64,000 nucleotides of DNA from Candidatus Amarolinea dominans (GCA_016719785.1 JADJYJ010000004.1:310001-374000), one strand, 5' to 3'. Shown: positions 7,501 to 15,716, counted from the first letter of the stretch. Notes: generated from the letters alone by a model not told the origin. Translations and numbers: made by a program.

Positions 7501-10340
7501 TTCAGATGATGGGTCAGATGTTTGCCCAGATGATGCAAACGATGGCCCAGCCGGCGCCCAAGACATTCGACCGCAACGACGTGCCGCAAGGCTCCATCGT
7601 GATCAGCGGCACCGGCCTGGGTCTGCCCGGCGTCAACAAAGCCGTCATGGACCCTGACAATGCGCTGCGCATCCTGCGTGGCGAGCAGTTTGTGGACCTG
7701 ATCCCAGAGCGCTACCGCCGCCTGATCGCCGAGAAGCACGTCACCCGTGTGGTCAAGGCCGCAGATGGCAGCGGCAGCTTCGAGACGATTACCGATTCGG
7801 GCGATGTGATCAAACTGGCCGGCCGCGCCGGCGCCTTCGATCTCAGTGAAGAGTACGGCATCTCCGACAAACTGGTCGAGGCGCTGGACATCACCACGCA
7901 GTTGGCGATGGCCGCCGGCCTGGACGCGCTGCGCGAGGCCGGCCTTCCCCTGGTTCAGACCTGGAAGCGCACGAGCACCGGCCGCTTCCTGCCTGATCGC
8001 TGGATGCTGCCGGACAGTCTGCGCGACGAAACCGGTGTCGTCTTTGCCAGCGCGTTCCCCGGCGGCGACCGTTTCGCTGACGAGATGAAGCGCTACTACG
8101 TCTGGCAGGAACGCCTGCACCATCTGGAGATGCTGCAAAGCGTGCGTGGCGCCATCACCGAAAGCCAGGCCCTGCTGGAAGTGGACCGACGCATCAACGC
8201 GGTGCGTGACGACCTGGCGCGTGAGCCGTACGCCTTCGACCGTCGCTTCCTCTTCCGCATTCTGTCCATGGGCCACAGCCAGTTCGCCGAGTACATCGGT
8301 GCGCGCGGCCCCAATACCCAGGTCAACGCCGCGTGCGCAAGCACCGCGCAAGGCGTGTCCATCGCCGAGGACTGGATTCGCAGCGGCCGCTGCCGCCGCG
8401 TGATCGTGATCGGCGCGGACAATGTGACCGGCGACAACCTGATGGAATGGGTGGGCGCTGGCTTCCTGGCGACCGGCGCGGCTGCCACCGATGCCAAGGT
8501 GGAAGAAGCCGCCTTGCCCTTCGACCGCCGTCGCCATGGCACCCTGATGGGTATGGGCGCGTGCGCGTTGGTGATCGAAAGCGAAGACACCGTGCGCGAG
8601 CGCGGCATGCGCGGCATCGTCGAACTACTGAGCAGCGAGACCAGCAACAGCGCCTTCCACGGCACCCGCCTTGATGTGGATCACATTGCGATGGTGATGA
8701 ACAACCTGGTGACGGCGGCCGAGCGCCGCTTCGGCGTGGATCGCCGCACGATGGCGCCGCAGATGGTCTTCATGTCGCATGAGACCTTTACGCCGGCCCG
8801 TGGCGGCAGCGCCGCGGCCGAGGTCATCGCCCTGCGCAGCACCTTTGGCGATGTCACCAACCAGATCATCATGGCCAACACCAAGGGCTTCACCGGTCAT
8901 CCGATGGGCGTTGGCGTCGAGGACGTGATTGCGGTCAAAATCCTGGAATACGGCATTGTGCCGCCGGTGCCCAACTTCAAAGAAGTGGACCCCGACCTGG
9001 GCATGCTCAATCTCAGCCGCGGCGGCCGCTACCCGGTGCAGTACGCGCTGCACCTCGCGGCCGGCTTCGGCTCGCAGGTTGCGATGACCCTGACACGACG
9101 CATCCCCGGCGCGCTGGATCGCACCGACAACAAGGCGCTTTACCAGCGTTGGCTGGAAGATATCAGCGGTTACGATCGCGCGGAAACAGACGTGATCAAA
9201 CGTGTGCTGCGCATCCGCAGTGAAGCGGCCCCCACTCGCCAGCCGGCGCCGAGTACCTGGCGCACAGGCACCGGGCCAACCGTGCGCGCCCTGGCCGCTG
9301 GCGATGGCGCCGGCGTGACCCACCTGCTGCCTACACCGATGGTGCTCCCGACCCTTGCTTCACCGGCGCCCCAAGTCATTGCGGCCCCAGCCGCGATGAC
9401 GGCCCCGCCGGCCCCGCCAACATCGCTGGCTCCCGCTCCTGCACCCGTGGAGACTCCTGCACCGGCGCCGACTCCGGTAACCGGCCAGCGCTCGACCCTC
9501 GAGCCGCCGTGGCCCGCGGCACGCGCGGGGGAAGACCGGAGACCGGAGATTGGAGATCAGGTCACGGGGCGGGGGACGATGGCAGCGTCTGCGAGTGTCG
9601 CGGCGCCGAAACCGGTCTCTGATCTCGGATCTCAGGTTGTCAACAAGGTACTGGCGATCGTGGCCGAGAAGACCGGCTATCCGAGCGACATGCTCGACCT
9701 GGAGCTTGACCTGGAAGCCGACCTGGGCATTGATACCGTCAAGCAGGCCGAGACTTTCGCGGCTGTGCGCGAGGCCTTCGACATCCCCCGGCGCGACGAC
9801 GTGAAGCTGCGTGATTATCCGACACTGAAGCGGGTGGTGGATTTCGTGCTCGAGAGCCGGCCGGAGTTGAGAGGAGAACAGAGAACAGAGACCAGAGATC
9901 AGGTCACGGGGCGGGGGACGATGGCAGCGTCTGCGAGTGTCGCGGCGCCGAAACCGGTCTCCGGTCTCGGATCTCAGGTGACTGAGAAGGTGCTGGCGAT
10001 CGTGGCCGACAAGACCGGCTATCCGCAGGACATGCTCGACCTGGAGCTGGACCTGGAAGCCGACCTGGGCATTGATACCGTCAAGCAGGCCGAGACTTTC
10101 GCGGCTGTGCGCGAGGCCTTCGACATCCCCCGGCGCGATGACGTGAAGCTGCGCGATTACCCGACGCTCAAACGGGTAGTGGATTTCGTGGCGCCAGAGG
10201 GCGGGCCGGAGCCAGAGAGGAGAAGCACGGGGGGGGAGGGGAACAGAGACCGAGAGATCAGGTCACGGGGCGGGGGACGATGGCAGCGTCTGCGAGTGTC
10301 GCGGCGCCGAAACCGGTCTCCGGTCTCGGATCTCAGGTGA
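4506..10340 (+). CDS. Multidomain KS-AT-KS-ACP-ACP fatty acid/polyketide synthase, N-terminal part
   Basis: A PfaA/type I PKS-like megasynthase. Domain order: KS1 (residues about 5-470; Cys215 in DAACAST, His349 in HGTST, His387 in NIGH); malonyl-type AT (about 610-910; Ser705 in GHSLGEY, HAFHT at 807-811); a proline/alanine linker; KS2 (about 1025-1560; Cys1277 in NAACAST, His1425 in SHETFT, His1465 in GFTGH); another Pro/Ala linker; ACP1 and ACP2. The carrier motif is LGIDTVKQAE, so Thr1744 and Thr1858 sit where the phosphopantetheine Ser is expected. The frame leaves the homology after ACP2, at a run of eight G (10229-10236), and the rest continues in the 10280-13633 frame. One more G would fuse the two into a protein of about 3040 residues. 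RBS GAGGAGT precedes the ATG. It elongates an acyl chain from malonyl-CoA; the product is unknown. Confidence 0.88.
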   Translation: MEQTADRAIAVVGVGAVLPDALNAPAFWKNIRTKRYSITDVPPERWSVADYYDPDPGAPDKTYSKIGAWVRGFQFDWKQFRIPPKVAAAIDGSQQWALATAAEALADYGYPKRPLNTERTGVILGTAMGGELHYFTALRIFFPEYAHALENTVAFRQLPADVRAALMAEAREMVQERFPNITEDTMPGELANIVAGRIANVFNLRGPSFIADAACASTFAAVEAAVENLINFRCDAVLTGGVDRNMGPTTFVKFSKIGALSATGSRPFGDGADGFVMGEGAAAFLLKRLSDAERDGDKIYAVIRGVGGSSDGRGKGITAPNPIGQQLATQRAWENAGLDPASATLVEAHGTSTKVGDVVEVESLATIFGNAPRGSIALGSAKSNIGHLKAGAGAAGLLKAVMAVYDKVLPPTLNAQKPNPNLNFDQMPFFVNHDLQEWKQPAQGPRRAGVSAYGFGGTNFHVVVEEHVPGALAREIATYAGVTIPGAKTAPASPPATLPVTLSASTKAPLRGILAVGAASPVELKDKLDAIWGRVEDGWMPPVAPPTAADLAANERLVIDFGTPDELLDRLGNARKAAGFGNAAAWKALQGRGIFRGSGPKPGKVAFLFPGQGSQYANMGRELAAADPVVAEVFAEGDRVMTPILGKPLTDFIFVNGDDPQAMKRVERDLMQTAITQPAMLTIDTAIYKLLATYGQYPDMVMGHSLGEYGALIAAGIMPFADALEAAAARGSEMTKVSMGDNGWMAAVMAPYKMIEETLPKIKGYVVAANINSYNQSVIGGESKAVEEAIGLFNGMGYQAVRLPVSHAFHTRIVAPASKPLRQVLNRLRISLPLLPLVGNVYGEFYPNDVEGIKDLLELQIASPVQWIKGLETLYAAGVRTFVEVGAKKALKGLVDDVLGSKPDVVSLFTNHPKTGELPSFNQALCGLYAAGYGLTASQPAWEIKPPPSQAAAAPSTPTPASSVSAIAAPSAPVAAATMPAEQDFAMPNLPSLPPAQAFQMMGQMFAQMMQTMAQPAPKTFDRNDVPQGSIVISGTGLGLPGVNKAVMDPDNALRILRGEQFVDLIPERYRRLIAEKHVTRVVKAADGSGSFETITDSGDVIKLAGRAGAFDLSEEYGISDKLVEALDITTQLAMAAGLDALREAGLPLVQTWKRTSTGRFLPDRWMLPDSLRDETGVVFASAFPGGDRFADEMKRYYVWQERLHHLEMLQSVRGAITESQALLEVDRRINAVRDDLAREPYAFDRRFLFRILSMGHSQFAEYIGARGPNTQVNAACASTAQGVSIAEDWIRSGRCRRVIVIGADNVTGDNLMEWVGAGFLATGAAATDAKVEEAALPFDRRRHGTLMGMGACALVIESEDTVRERGMRGIVELLSSETSNSAFHGTRLDVDHIAMVMNNLVTAAERRFGVDRRTMAPQMVFMSHETFTPARGGSAAAEVIALRSTFGDVTNQIIMANTKGFTGHPMGVGVEDVIAVKILEYGIVPPVPNFKEVDPDLGMLNLSRGGRYPVQYALHLAAGFGSQVAMTLTRRIPGALDRTDNKALYQRWLEDISGYDRAETDVIKRVLRIRSEAAPTRQPAPSTWRTGTGPTVRALAAGDGAGVTHLLPTPMVLPTLASPAPQVIAAPAAMTAPPAPPTSLAPAPAPVETPAPAPTPVTGQRSTLEPPWPAARAGEDRRPEIGDQVTGRGTMAASASVAAPKPVSDLGSQVVNKVLAIVAEKTGYPSDMLDLELDLEADLGIDTVKQAETFAAVREAFDIPRRDDVKLRDYPTLKRVVDFVLESRPELRGEQRTETRDQVTGRGTMAASASVAAPKPVSGLGSQVTEKVLAIVADKTGYPQDMLDLELDLEADLGIDTVKQAETFAAVREAFDIPRRDDVKLRDYPTLKRVVDFVAPEGGPEPERRSTGGEGNRDREIRSRGGGRWQRLRVSRRRNRSPVSDLR

Positions 10341-11075
10341 CTGAGAAGGTGCTGGCGATCGTGGCCGAGAAGACAGGCTATCCGCAGGACATGCTCGACC
10401 TGGAGCTTGACATGGAGGCCGATCTGGGCATTGACACCGTCAAGCAGGCCGAGACTTTCGCGGCTGTGCGCGAGGCCTTCGACATCCCCCGGCGCGATGA
10501 CGTGAAGCTGCGCGATTACCCGACGCTGAAGCGGGTGGTGGATTTCGTGCTTGAGAGCCGGCCGGAGCTGAGAGGAGAACAGAGAACAGAGACCAGAGAT
10601 CGGGTCACGGGGCAGGGAATGGCGGCAGCGTCTGCGAGTGTCGCGGCGCTGAAACCGGTCTCCGGTCTCGGATCTCAGGTGACTGAAAAGGTGCTGGCGG
10701 TGGTCGCGGAAAAGACCGGCTATCCGCAGGACATGCTCGACCTGGAGCTTGACATGGAGGCGGACCTGGGCATTGACACCGTCAAGCAGGCCGAAACCTT
10801 TGCGGCGATCCGGCAGGCGTTCGACATCCCGCGGCGCGATGACGTGAAGCTGCGCGATTACCCCACGCTGGCGAGTGTGATTCAGTTCGTGCTATCGAAT
10901 CGGCCGGAGTTGGCAGGAGAACAGAGAGCGGAGGACCGGAGACCGGAGATTGGAGATCGGGTCACGGGGCAGGGAATGGCGGCAGCGTCTGCGAGTGTCG
11001 CGGCGCTGAAACCGGTCTCTGGTCTCGGATCTCTGGTAACTGAGAAGCCGATCTCCGGTCTCGGATCTCCGGTAA
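9532..11075 (+). repeat. Four tandem ACP repeats with heptamer inverted-repeat linkers
   Basis: Four nearly identical ACP-plus-linker units have Thr codons at 9735, 10077, 10436 and 10778. Periods are 342, 359 and 342 bases. Each linker has a left arm of GAGAYYN heptamers (9532-9559, 9874-9901, near 10245-10262, 10575-10602, 10939-10959) and a right arm of the complementary NGGTCTC/NGATCTC units (9613-9633, 9955-9975, 10316-10336, 10656-10676, 11013-11075). The same heptamer family forms an intergenic inverted repeat at 25867-25995. Because units are 7 bases, a change in copy number would shift the frame. Confidence 0.85.
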
Positions 11076-13633
11076 CGGCCAAAGTGGTGGTGAAGACCTA
11101 CGGCACGCTGGAAGAATCGGAAAAGGCGCCGCGGCGGGTGGTGGCGCCGGCGGTGCGTCCGGGGCTGGAGTTTTGCAAGCCGACCGGTGTGCTGCTCAAT
11201 GCGAGTAGTCGCGTCGTGGTGATGATGGACAAGGGCGGCGTGGGCAAGGCGCTGGTTGGCCGCTTGCAGAAGCGGGGCGTGACGACCCTCATAGTGGAGG
11301 AAGCGCTGGAGATGGAAGCGCTCGTCGGGCAGTTGCAGAACTGGCTGGCGGCCGGCCCCATCCAGGGCGTCTACTGGCTGCCCGCTCTCGATGTGGAGCC
11401 GGGGCTGGAGGAGATGGACCTGGCAACCTGGCGCGAAGCCAACCGGATGCGCGTCAAGAACCTCTACGCCACGATGCGCACGTTGTTCGACGCGGTGAGC
11501 GGCCCGACCAACTTTCTGGTCGCGGGCGTGCGCCTGGGCGGATTGCACGGCTACGGTTCTGAGGGTGCGCTGGCGCCACTCGGCGGCGGCGTCGTCGGTT
11601 TCAGCAAGGCCTTCAAGCGCGAGCGTGAGCAAGTCCTGGTCAAGGCCGTGGACTTCGACGCCGGTCGCAAGACGGTGGAGCCGGCTGAGGCGCTGATCGC
11701 GGAAACGCTGAGCGATCCGGGCGTGATCGAGGTGGGCTACAAGGATGGCCTGCGCTACTCGCCGACTCTGCGGGTGCTCCCGGCCAGGGATGGCAGCGCT
11801 GGTCTGACTCTGGGCAAGGAGACCGTCTTCGTGGTGACGGGCGCGGCCGGTGGCATCACCAGCGCCATCACGACCGACCTGGCGGTGGCAAGCGAGGGCA
11901 TCTTCTATCTGCTGGACGTGGTGCCGCCGCCGCAGCGGGATGATGAAGACATTCGCCTGTTCCGCAGCGACAAGGAAGCGCTGAAGAAGGCGCTGATCGA
12001 ACGCGCACGCGCGGCCGGCAAGAAGCCGACACCGGTGGAGATTGACAAACAGATCATCGCCATCGAACGCAACGAAGCGGCCCTGCGTGCCATCGAGACC
12101 GTGGAAGCGGCCGGCGGCACAGTGTACTACCACAGCATCAACCTGCTGAATGGGGAGTCAGTGGCCGCGGTGATCGAGGACATTCGTCGGCGCTACGGTC
12201 GCATTGATGTCATCCTGCATGCGGGCGGTCTGCTGATTGATCGTCCGCTGCCGGACAAGGAGCCGAGCCAGTTTGCCCTGGTCTACGATGTCAAGGCGGA
12301 CGGGTTCTTCAACCTGCTCAAGGCCGCGACCGGGATGCCGATTGGCGCGACGGTAGTCTTTAGTTCGGTGGCAGGTCGTTTCGGCAACGCCGCGCAGAGC
12401 GACTACAGTGCGGCCAACGACCTGTTGTGTAAGATCAGCAGCAGCATGAAGGCCTGGCGGCCGCAGACGCGTGGCATCGCCCTGGACTGGACCGCCTGGG
12501 GCAGCATTGGCATGGCCACACGTGGCTCGGTGCCGAAGATCATGGAGATGCTGGGCATTGACATGCTGCCGCCAGAGGTGGGCGTGCCCACGATCCGTCG
12601 TGAACTGACCTACAGCGGGTTCAAGGGCGAGATCGTGGTCGGCCGACGGCTGGGCGCGTTGATGAGCGAGCAAGATGTCACCGGCGGGCTGGACACGGAC
12701 AAGGTCAAGGCCCTGCTGGCGAGTCGCGAACGCCCACTGCCCATGATTGGCGCGGTCAAGGCGGCGCGACTGTACGGCGGGCTGGAGGTGGAGACCACAC
12801 TCGACCCGCAGATACAGCCCTTCCTGTTCGATCATCAGATTGACGGTACCCCGGTGCTGCCCGGCGTGATGGGCACAGAGAGCTTCGCCGAGCTGGCGAC
12901 GCTGCTCTTCCCCGGCTACCGGGTGGCAGCCATCGAGAATGAGCAGTTCCTGGCGCCGTTCAAGTTCTTCCGCCATCTGCCGCGCACGTTGTACCTGGAG
13001 GCAACCACCAGCGCCGGCGCCAACGGCGAGATCGTGGCGCACACCACGCTGACCGGCATCGTCCCCGCGCCCAAGCCGGAGCTGCCGCCGCAGGTCAAGG
13101 TACACTTCACAGCCGATGTGCGGCTGACGACGACGGATCTCGATCAACCGACGGCCAGCCTGCCTGGGCCAATGGGCAAGACCGTGAGCGCAGGCGACAT
13201 CTACAAGATCTACTTCCACGGCCCGGCCTACCAGGTGTTGGATCAAGTCGGTATGGTGGGCAGCACGGTGGTGGGCCTGATGGCAGGCAACCTGCCGGCG
13301 AATACGTCGCCATCCGCGGCGGAAACGCTGATGGCGCCACGGCTGATCGAGTTCTGCTTCCAGACCGCGGGCATCTGGGAATTGGCGACGACCGGCGCCA
13401 TGGCGCTGCCCATGGCGATCGGACGGGTAACCACCTATCGGCAGCCAGAGCAGGCCAGCGGCCAACGACTGTTCGCCCTGGTGACGCCGGTGGCTGGCGG
13501 CACGTCCTTCGACGCCGTCGTCGTGGACGAGACCGGTAACGTCTACGTTCAGATGACCGGCTACCAAACCGTGCGCATGCCGGGCAGCGTCAGCGCTGAT
13601 CTGCTGGCGCCGCTGCAGGCCATTCTGGCATAA
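10280..13633 (+). CDS. Multidomain ACP-ACP-KR-DH synthase, C-terminal part of the split megasynthase
   Basis: This continues the 4506 gene in another frame. It begins within linker 3 and encodes ACP3 and ACP4 (LGIDTVKQAE, Thr codons at 10436 and 10778), a structural plus catalytic ketoreductase (about 11080-12670; nucleotide-binding VTGAAGGITSAI, catalytic FSSVAGRFG Ser and SDYSAAND Tyr), and a hot-dog dehydratase (about 12790-13600; HQIDGTPVLPG motif). It has no thioesterase or reductive release domain and no enoyl reductase. The ATG at 10280 lacks a convincing ribosome site and lies inside a repeated linker. I infer a single gene broken by a one-base loss in the G8 tract rather than two proteins, unless frameshifting is programmed. 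KR and DH would convert the beta-keto group to an enoyl product. Confidence 0.88.
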   Translation: MAASASVAAPKPVSGLGSQVTEKVLAIVAEKTGYPQDMLDLELDMEADLGIDTVKQAETFAAVREAFDIPRRDDVKLRDYPTLKRVVDFVLESRPELRGEQRTETRDRVTGQGMAAASASVAALKPVSGLGSQVTEKVLAVVAEKTGYPQDMLDLELDMEADLGIDTVKQAETFAAIRQAFDIPRRDDVKLRDYPTLASVIQFVLSNRPELAGEQRAEDRRPEIGDRVTGQGMAAASASVAALKPVSGLGSLVTEKPISGLGSPVTAKVVVKTYGTLEESEKAPRRVVAPAVRPGLEFCKPTGVLLNASSRVVVMMDKGGVGKALVGRLQKRGVTTLIVEEALEMEALVGQLQNWLAAGPIQGVYWLPALDVEPGLEEMDLATWREANRMRVKNLYATMRTLFDAVSGPTNFLVAGVRLGGLHGYGSEGALAPLGGGVVGFSKAFKREREQVLVKAVDFDAGRKTVEPAEALIAETLSDPGVIEVGYKDGLRYSPTLRVLPARDGSAGLTLGKETVFVVTGAAGGITSAITTDLAVASEGIFYLLDVVPPPQRDDEDIRLFRSDKEALKKALIERARAAGKKPTPVEIDKQIIAIERNEAALRAIETVEAAGGTVYYHSINLLNGESVAAVIEDIRRRYGRIDVILHAGGLLIDRPLPDKEPSQFALVYDVKADGFFNLLKAATGMPIGATVVFSSVAGRFGNAAQSDYSAANDLLCKISSSMKAWRPQTRGIALDWTAWGSIGMATRGSVPKIMEMLGIDMLPPEVGVPTIRRELTYSGFKGEIVVGRRLGALMSEQDVTGGLDTDKVKALLASRERPLPMIGAVKAARLYGGLEVETTLDPQIQPFLFDHQIDGTPVLPGVMGTESFAELATLLFPGYRVAAIENEQFLAPFKFFRHLPRTLYLEATTSAGANGEIVAHTTLTGIVPAPKPELPPQVKVHFTADVRLTTTDLDQPTASLPGPMGKTVSAGDIYKIYFHGPAYQVLDQVGMVGSTVVGLMAGNLPANTSPSAAETLMAPRLIEFCFQTAGIWELATTGAMALPMAIGRVTTYRQPEQASGQRLFALVTPVAGGTSFDAVVVDETGNVYVQMTGYQTVRMPGSVSADLLAPLQAILA

Positions 13634-13641
13634 GCATCGAA

Positions 13642-13715
13642 GCGGGTGCAGGGGTGAAAAGACTTCCGAAGTCTGTGAGACTTCGGAAGTCTGACTTCGA
13701 CACCCCTGCACCCGC
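13642..13715. terminator. Large nested hairpin terminator after the synthase
   Basis: The outer stem is GCGGGTGCAGGGGTG (13642-13656) with CACCCCTGCACCCGC (13701-13715). Inside it lies a second palindrome, GACTTCCGAAGTCT-GTG-AGACTTCGGAAGTC (about 13661-13691). It separates the synthase from a new promoter. Confidence 0.7.
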
Positions 13716-13723
13716 AAAAGGGA

Positions 13724-13752
13724 TTGACGATTGGCGATAGCGGGGCTATACT
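13724..13752 (+). promoter_or_regulatory. Sigma-70-type promoter of the Uma2/PPTase/carboxylase genes
   Basis: TTGACG (13724-13729), 17 bp spacer, TATACT (13747-13752). The first start codon is at 13850, leaving a leader of about 90 bases. Confidence 0.75.
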
Positions 13753-13849
13753 GTAGCCGCACGGCAAACGCACGATCGTCAAGAGGTGGCGTCATGCACC
13801 GCCGAGCACAATCTGCACCAGGCAGCACGCTGCCAAGCGGAGAGGGATC

Positions 13850-14794
13850 ATGCAACAGACGGCTGAAGTGATGACCAGGACAGAAACGCCGACGCCCACG
13901 AATGGGGATGGCGGCGGGGATGGCTACGGGGATGGCTATGGAAATGGCTATGGAAATGGCTATGGAAATGGCACTAAGCTCATTTGGGTTCCCTCCCGTT
14001 CGCGGCCAGGCCTTCGCAATCGTACACTCCTCGATCTCCTGAGAACCCATGGAGATCTGCTGGAATTGCCGACAGAGGATGGTGAACCCTTGGAAACTCC
14101 CTGGCACCTGGCCCAAATCGCCTTTTTCCTTGAACTCATTCATTACGCCTGGCGTGAGCGCAACGACTTCTACGCCGGCGGCAACATGTTCATCTACTAC
14201 AGCCTGGCGCAAGTGCGCAACCGGGACTACAAAGGGCCAGATTTCTACGTCGTGCTCGACGTGGATGGCTCGGTCGGGCGCGAGGCCTGGGTGGTCTGGG
14301 AGGAAAACGGTCGCTATCCCAATTTCATCTTCGAGCTGATGTCGGTTTCGACACGCCAGAACGACCTGACGACCAAGAAGGACCTGTACGCGCACACCTT
14401 CCACACGCAGGATTACTTCTGCTACGATCCAGAAACGAAGGCGCTCATGGGCTGGCATTTGCAGGGCGATGACTATGTGGCGCTGCTCCCCAACGCCCAG
14501 GGCTGGCTCTGGAGTGAGGCCCTCAAGATGTGGATTGGTAAATGGCACGGCCGCAACCACGCGCTCGACACCGCCTGGTTGCGCTTCTACACCGCGGATG
14601 GCGAGCTTGTCCTCCGTCACGATGAAGTCGAGCAGCAGCGGGCTGAGGCGGAGCGGCAGCGGGCTGAGGCGGAGCGGCAGCGGGCTGAGGCGGAGCGGCA
14701 GCGGGCTGAGGCGGCCGAAGCGCGCCTGGCACGCTTACAAATGCGTTTGCAGGCGCTGGGCATCAGCGCCGGAGACAACGGCACTGACGTATGA
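13850..14794 (+). CDS. Uma2 family (DUF820) PD-(D/E)XK-fold protein
   Basis: A 314-residue protein. The core has the Uma2 pattern: GPDFYVVLDV (about residues 130-140), then FIFELMSVSTRQNDLTTKKDLYA (about 160-183), matching the D...E..S.ST..D...K layout of this nuclease-like fold. The N-terminus holds a (GYGN)n low-complexity tract encoded by 12-base units (about 13920-13970). The C-terminus is a coiled coil of four RQRAEAE repeats encoded by 21-base units (about 14640-14715). Uma2 proteins are abundant in Chloroflexota and cyanobacteria and their biological role is not established. It sits between the synthase and the PPTase behind its own promoter, so a functional link to lipid synthesis is not implied. 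Confidence 0.8.
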   Translation: MQQTAEVMTRTETPTPTNGDGGGDGYGDGYGNGYGNGYGNGTKLIWVPSRSRPGLRNRTLLDLLRTHGDLLELPTEDGEPLETPWHLAQIAFFLELIHYAWRERNDFYAGGNMFIYYSLAQVRNRDYKGPDFYVVLDVDGSVGREAWVVWEENGRYPNFIFELMSVSTRQNDLTTKKDLYAHTFHTQDYFCYDPETKALMGWHLQGDDYVALLPNAQGWLWSEALKMWIGKWHGRNHALDTAWLRFYTADGELVLRHDEVEQQRAEAERQRAEAERQRAEAERQRAEAAEARLARLQMRLQALGISAGDNGTDV

Positions 14795-14873
14795 TTGACC
14801 CACGCGGCCGATCTCGCCGAGGTTGCTGCTGGCGAACCTGCCGCGTGATGAACGTGACAAAACTGGCCACACC

Positions 14874-15716
14874 ATGATCCACTGGCTCGTTCAATCCACC
14901 GAGGCGCATCCTGATCTGGCGCGCGGCCAGCCGCCCCTGGGCTTGCTCAGCGCAGCGGAGCTGGCGCGCTTCGACGCCATGCGTTCGCCCAAACGTCGTC
15001 ATGACTGGTTGCTCGGACGCTGGACCGCCAAACACCTGGTGCAACGCTTCCTGCTGGCGACCACGCACCAGACTGCGCCGCTGGCAACCATCGAAATCAA
15101 GAATGAAGACGATGGATCGCCGTTCGTGGAGCTGCACGCTGCAATTGGAATTCCTGGCGATGGGAGTAATGGAAGTAATGGAAGTAATGGAAGTAATGGA
15201 AGTAATGGAAGTAATGGAAGTAATGGAAGTAGCGGCAGATTGCCGGTTTGCCTGACGATCAGTCACTGTGAAGAATGGGCGCTGTGCGCCGTGATTGCGC
15301 TCGATAGCCGGCAAGCGACATCCGGCCCGGCTGCGAGCGCAGGCCAGGCGCCCCCAGCCATCGGCGTTGACATCGAACGCGTGCGGCCGCGTGACTGGAA
15401 CTTCGTGGAGACATTCTTCACCGAAGCGGAAATCCGGCAGGTGCAGACCGCGCCGCCGGCCTGGCGCGATACTCTGATTACGGCCATTTGGAGCGCCAAA
15501 GAAGCGGCGCTCAAGGTGGTCAAACTAGGGCTGACCGTTGATACACGTCGGGTTGACTGTGTGTGTAACCTTGACCGTGCGCCCGACGATGACTGGCTCC
15601 CACTCCAGGTCACCTATCATCCCGCGACGGCCGCCGCCGCTGAAATCATGCCCGGCTGGTGGACCACGCGTGACGGATTTGTATTGACGCTGGCGTTTTC
15701 GCAGAACATGGCCTGA
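14874..15716 (+). CDS. Sfp-type 4'-phosphopantetheinyl transferase
   Basis: It transfers 4'-phosphopantetheine from CoA to carrier domains. Diagnostic motifs are present: GVDIERVRPRDW (Mg/CoA-binding, near 15364) and WSAKEAALKVVKLGL (near 15490). An N-terminal half with GRWTAKHLV is typical of Sfp/EntD-like enzymes. I prefer the ATG at 14874 (MIHWLV); a TTG at 14823 gives 17 more residues. A run of about seven Ser-Asn-Gly units, encoded by an AGTAATGGA microsatellite near 15163-15230, interrupts the protein between the two pseudo-symmetric halves, where other family members have a loop. It is the natural partner of the synthase ACPs, although those carry Thr instead of Ser. Confidence 0.88.
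   Translation: MIHWLVQSTEAHPDLARGQPPLGLLSAAELARFDAMRSPKRRHDWLLGRWTAKHLVQRFLLATTHQTAPLATIEIKNEDDGSPFVELHAAIGIPGDGSNGSNGSNGSNGSNGSNGSNGSSGRLPVCLTISHCEEWALCAVIALDSRQATSGPAASAGQAPPAIGVDIERVRPRDWNFVETFFTEAEIRQVQTAPPAWRDTLITAIWSAKEAALKVVKLGLTVDTRRVDCVCNLDRAPDDDWLPLQVTYHPATAAAAEIMPGWWTTRDGFVLTLAFSQNMA

Noticed and set aside
12158..14620. An 820-codon minus-strand ORF opposite the KR/DH and Uma2 genes
   Set aside because: Low-complexity translation, no domain, and it covers strongly supported plus-strand coding sequence.
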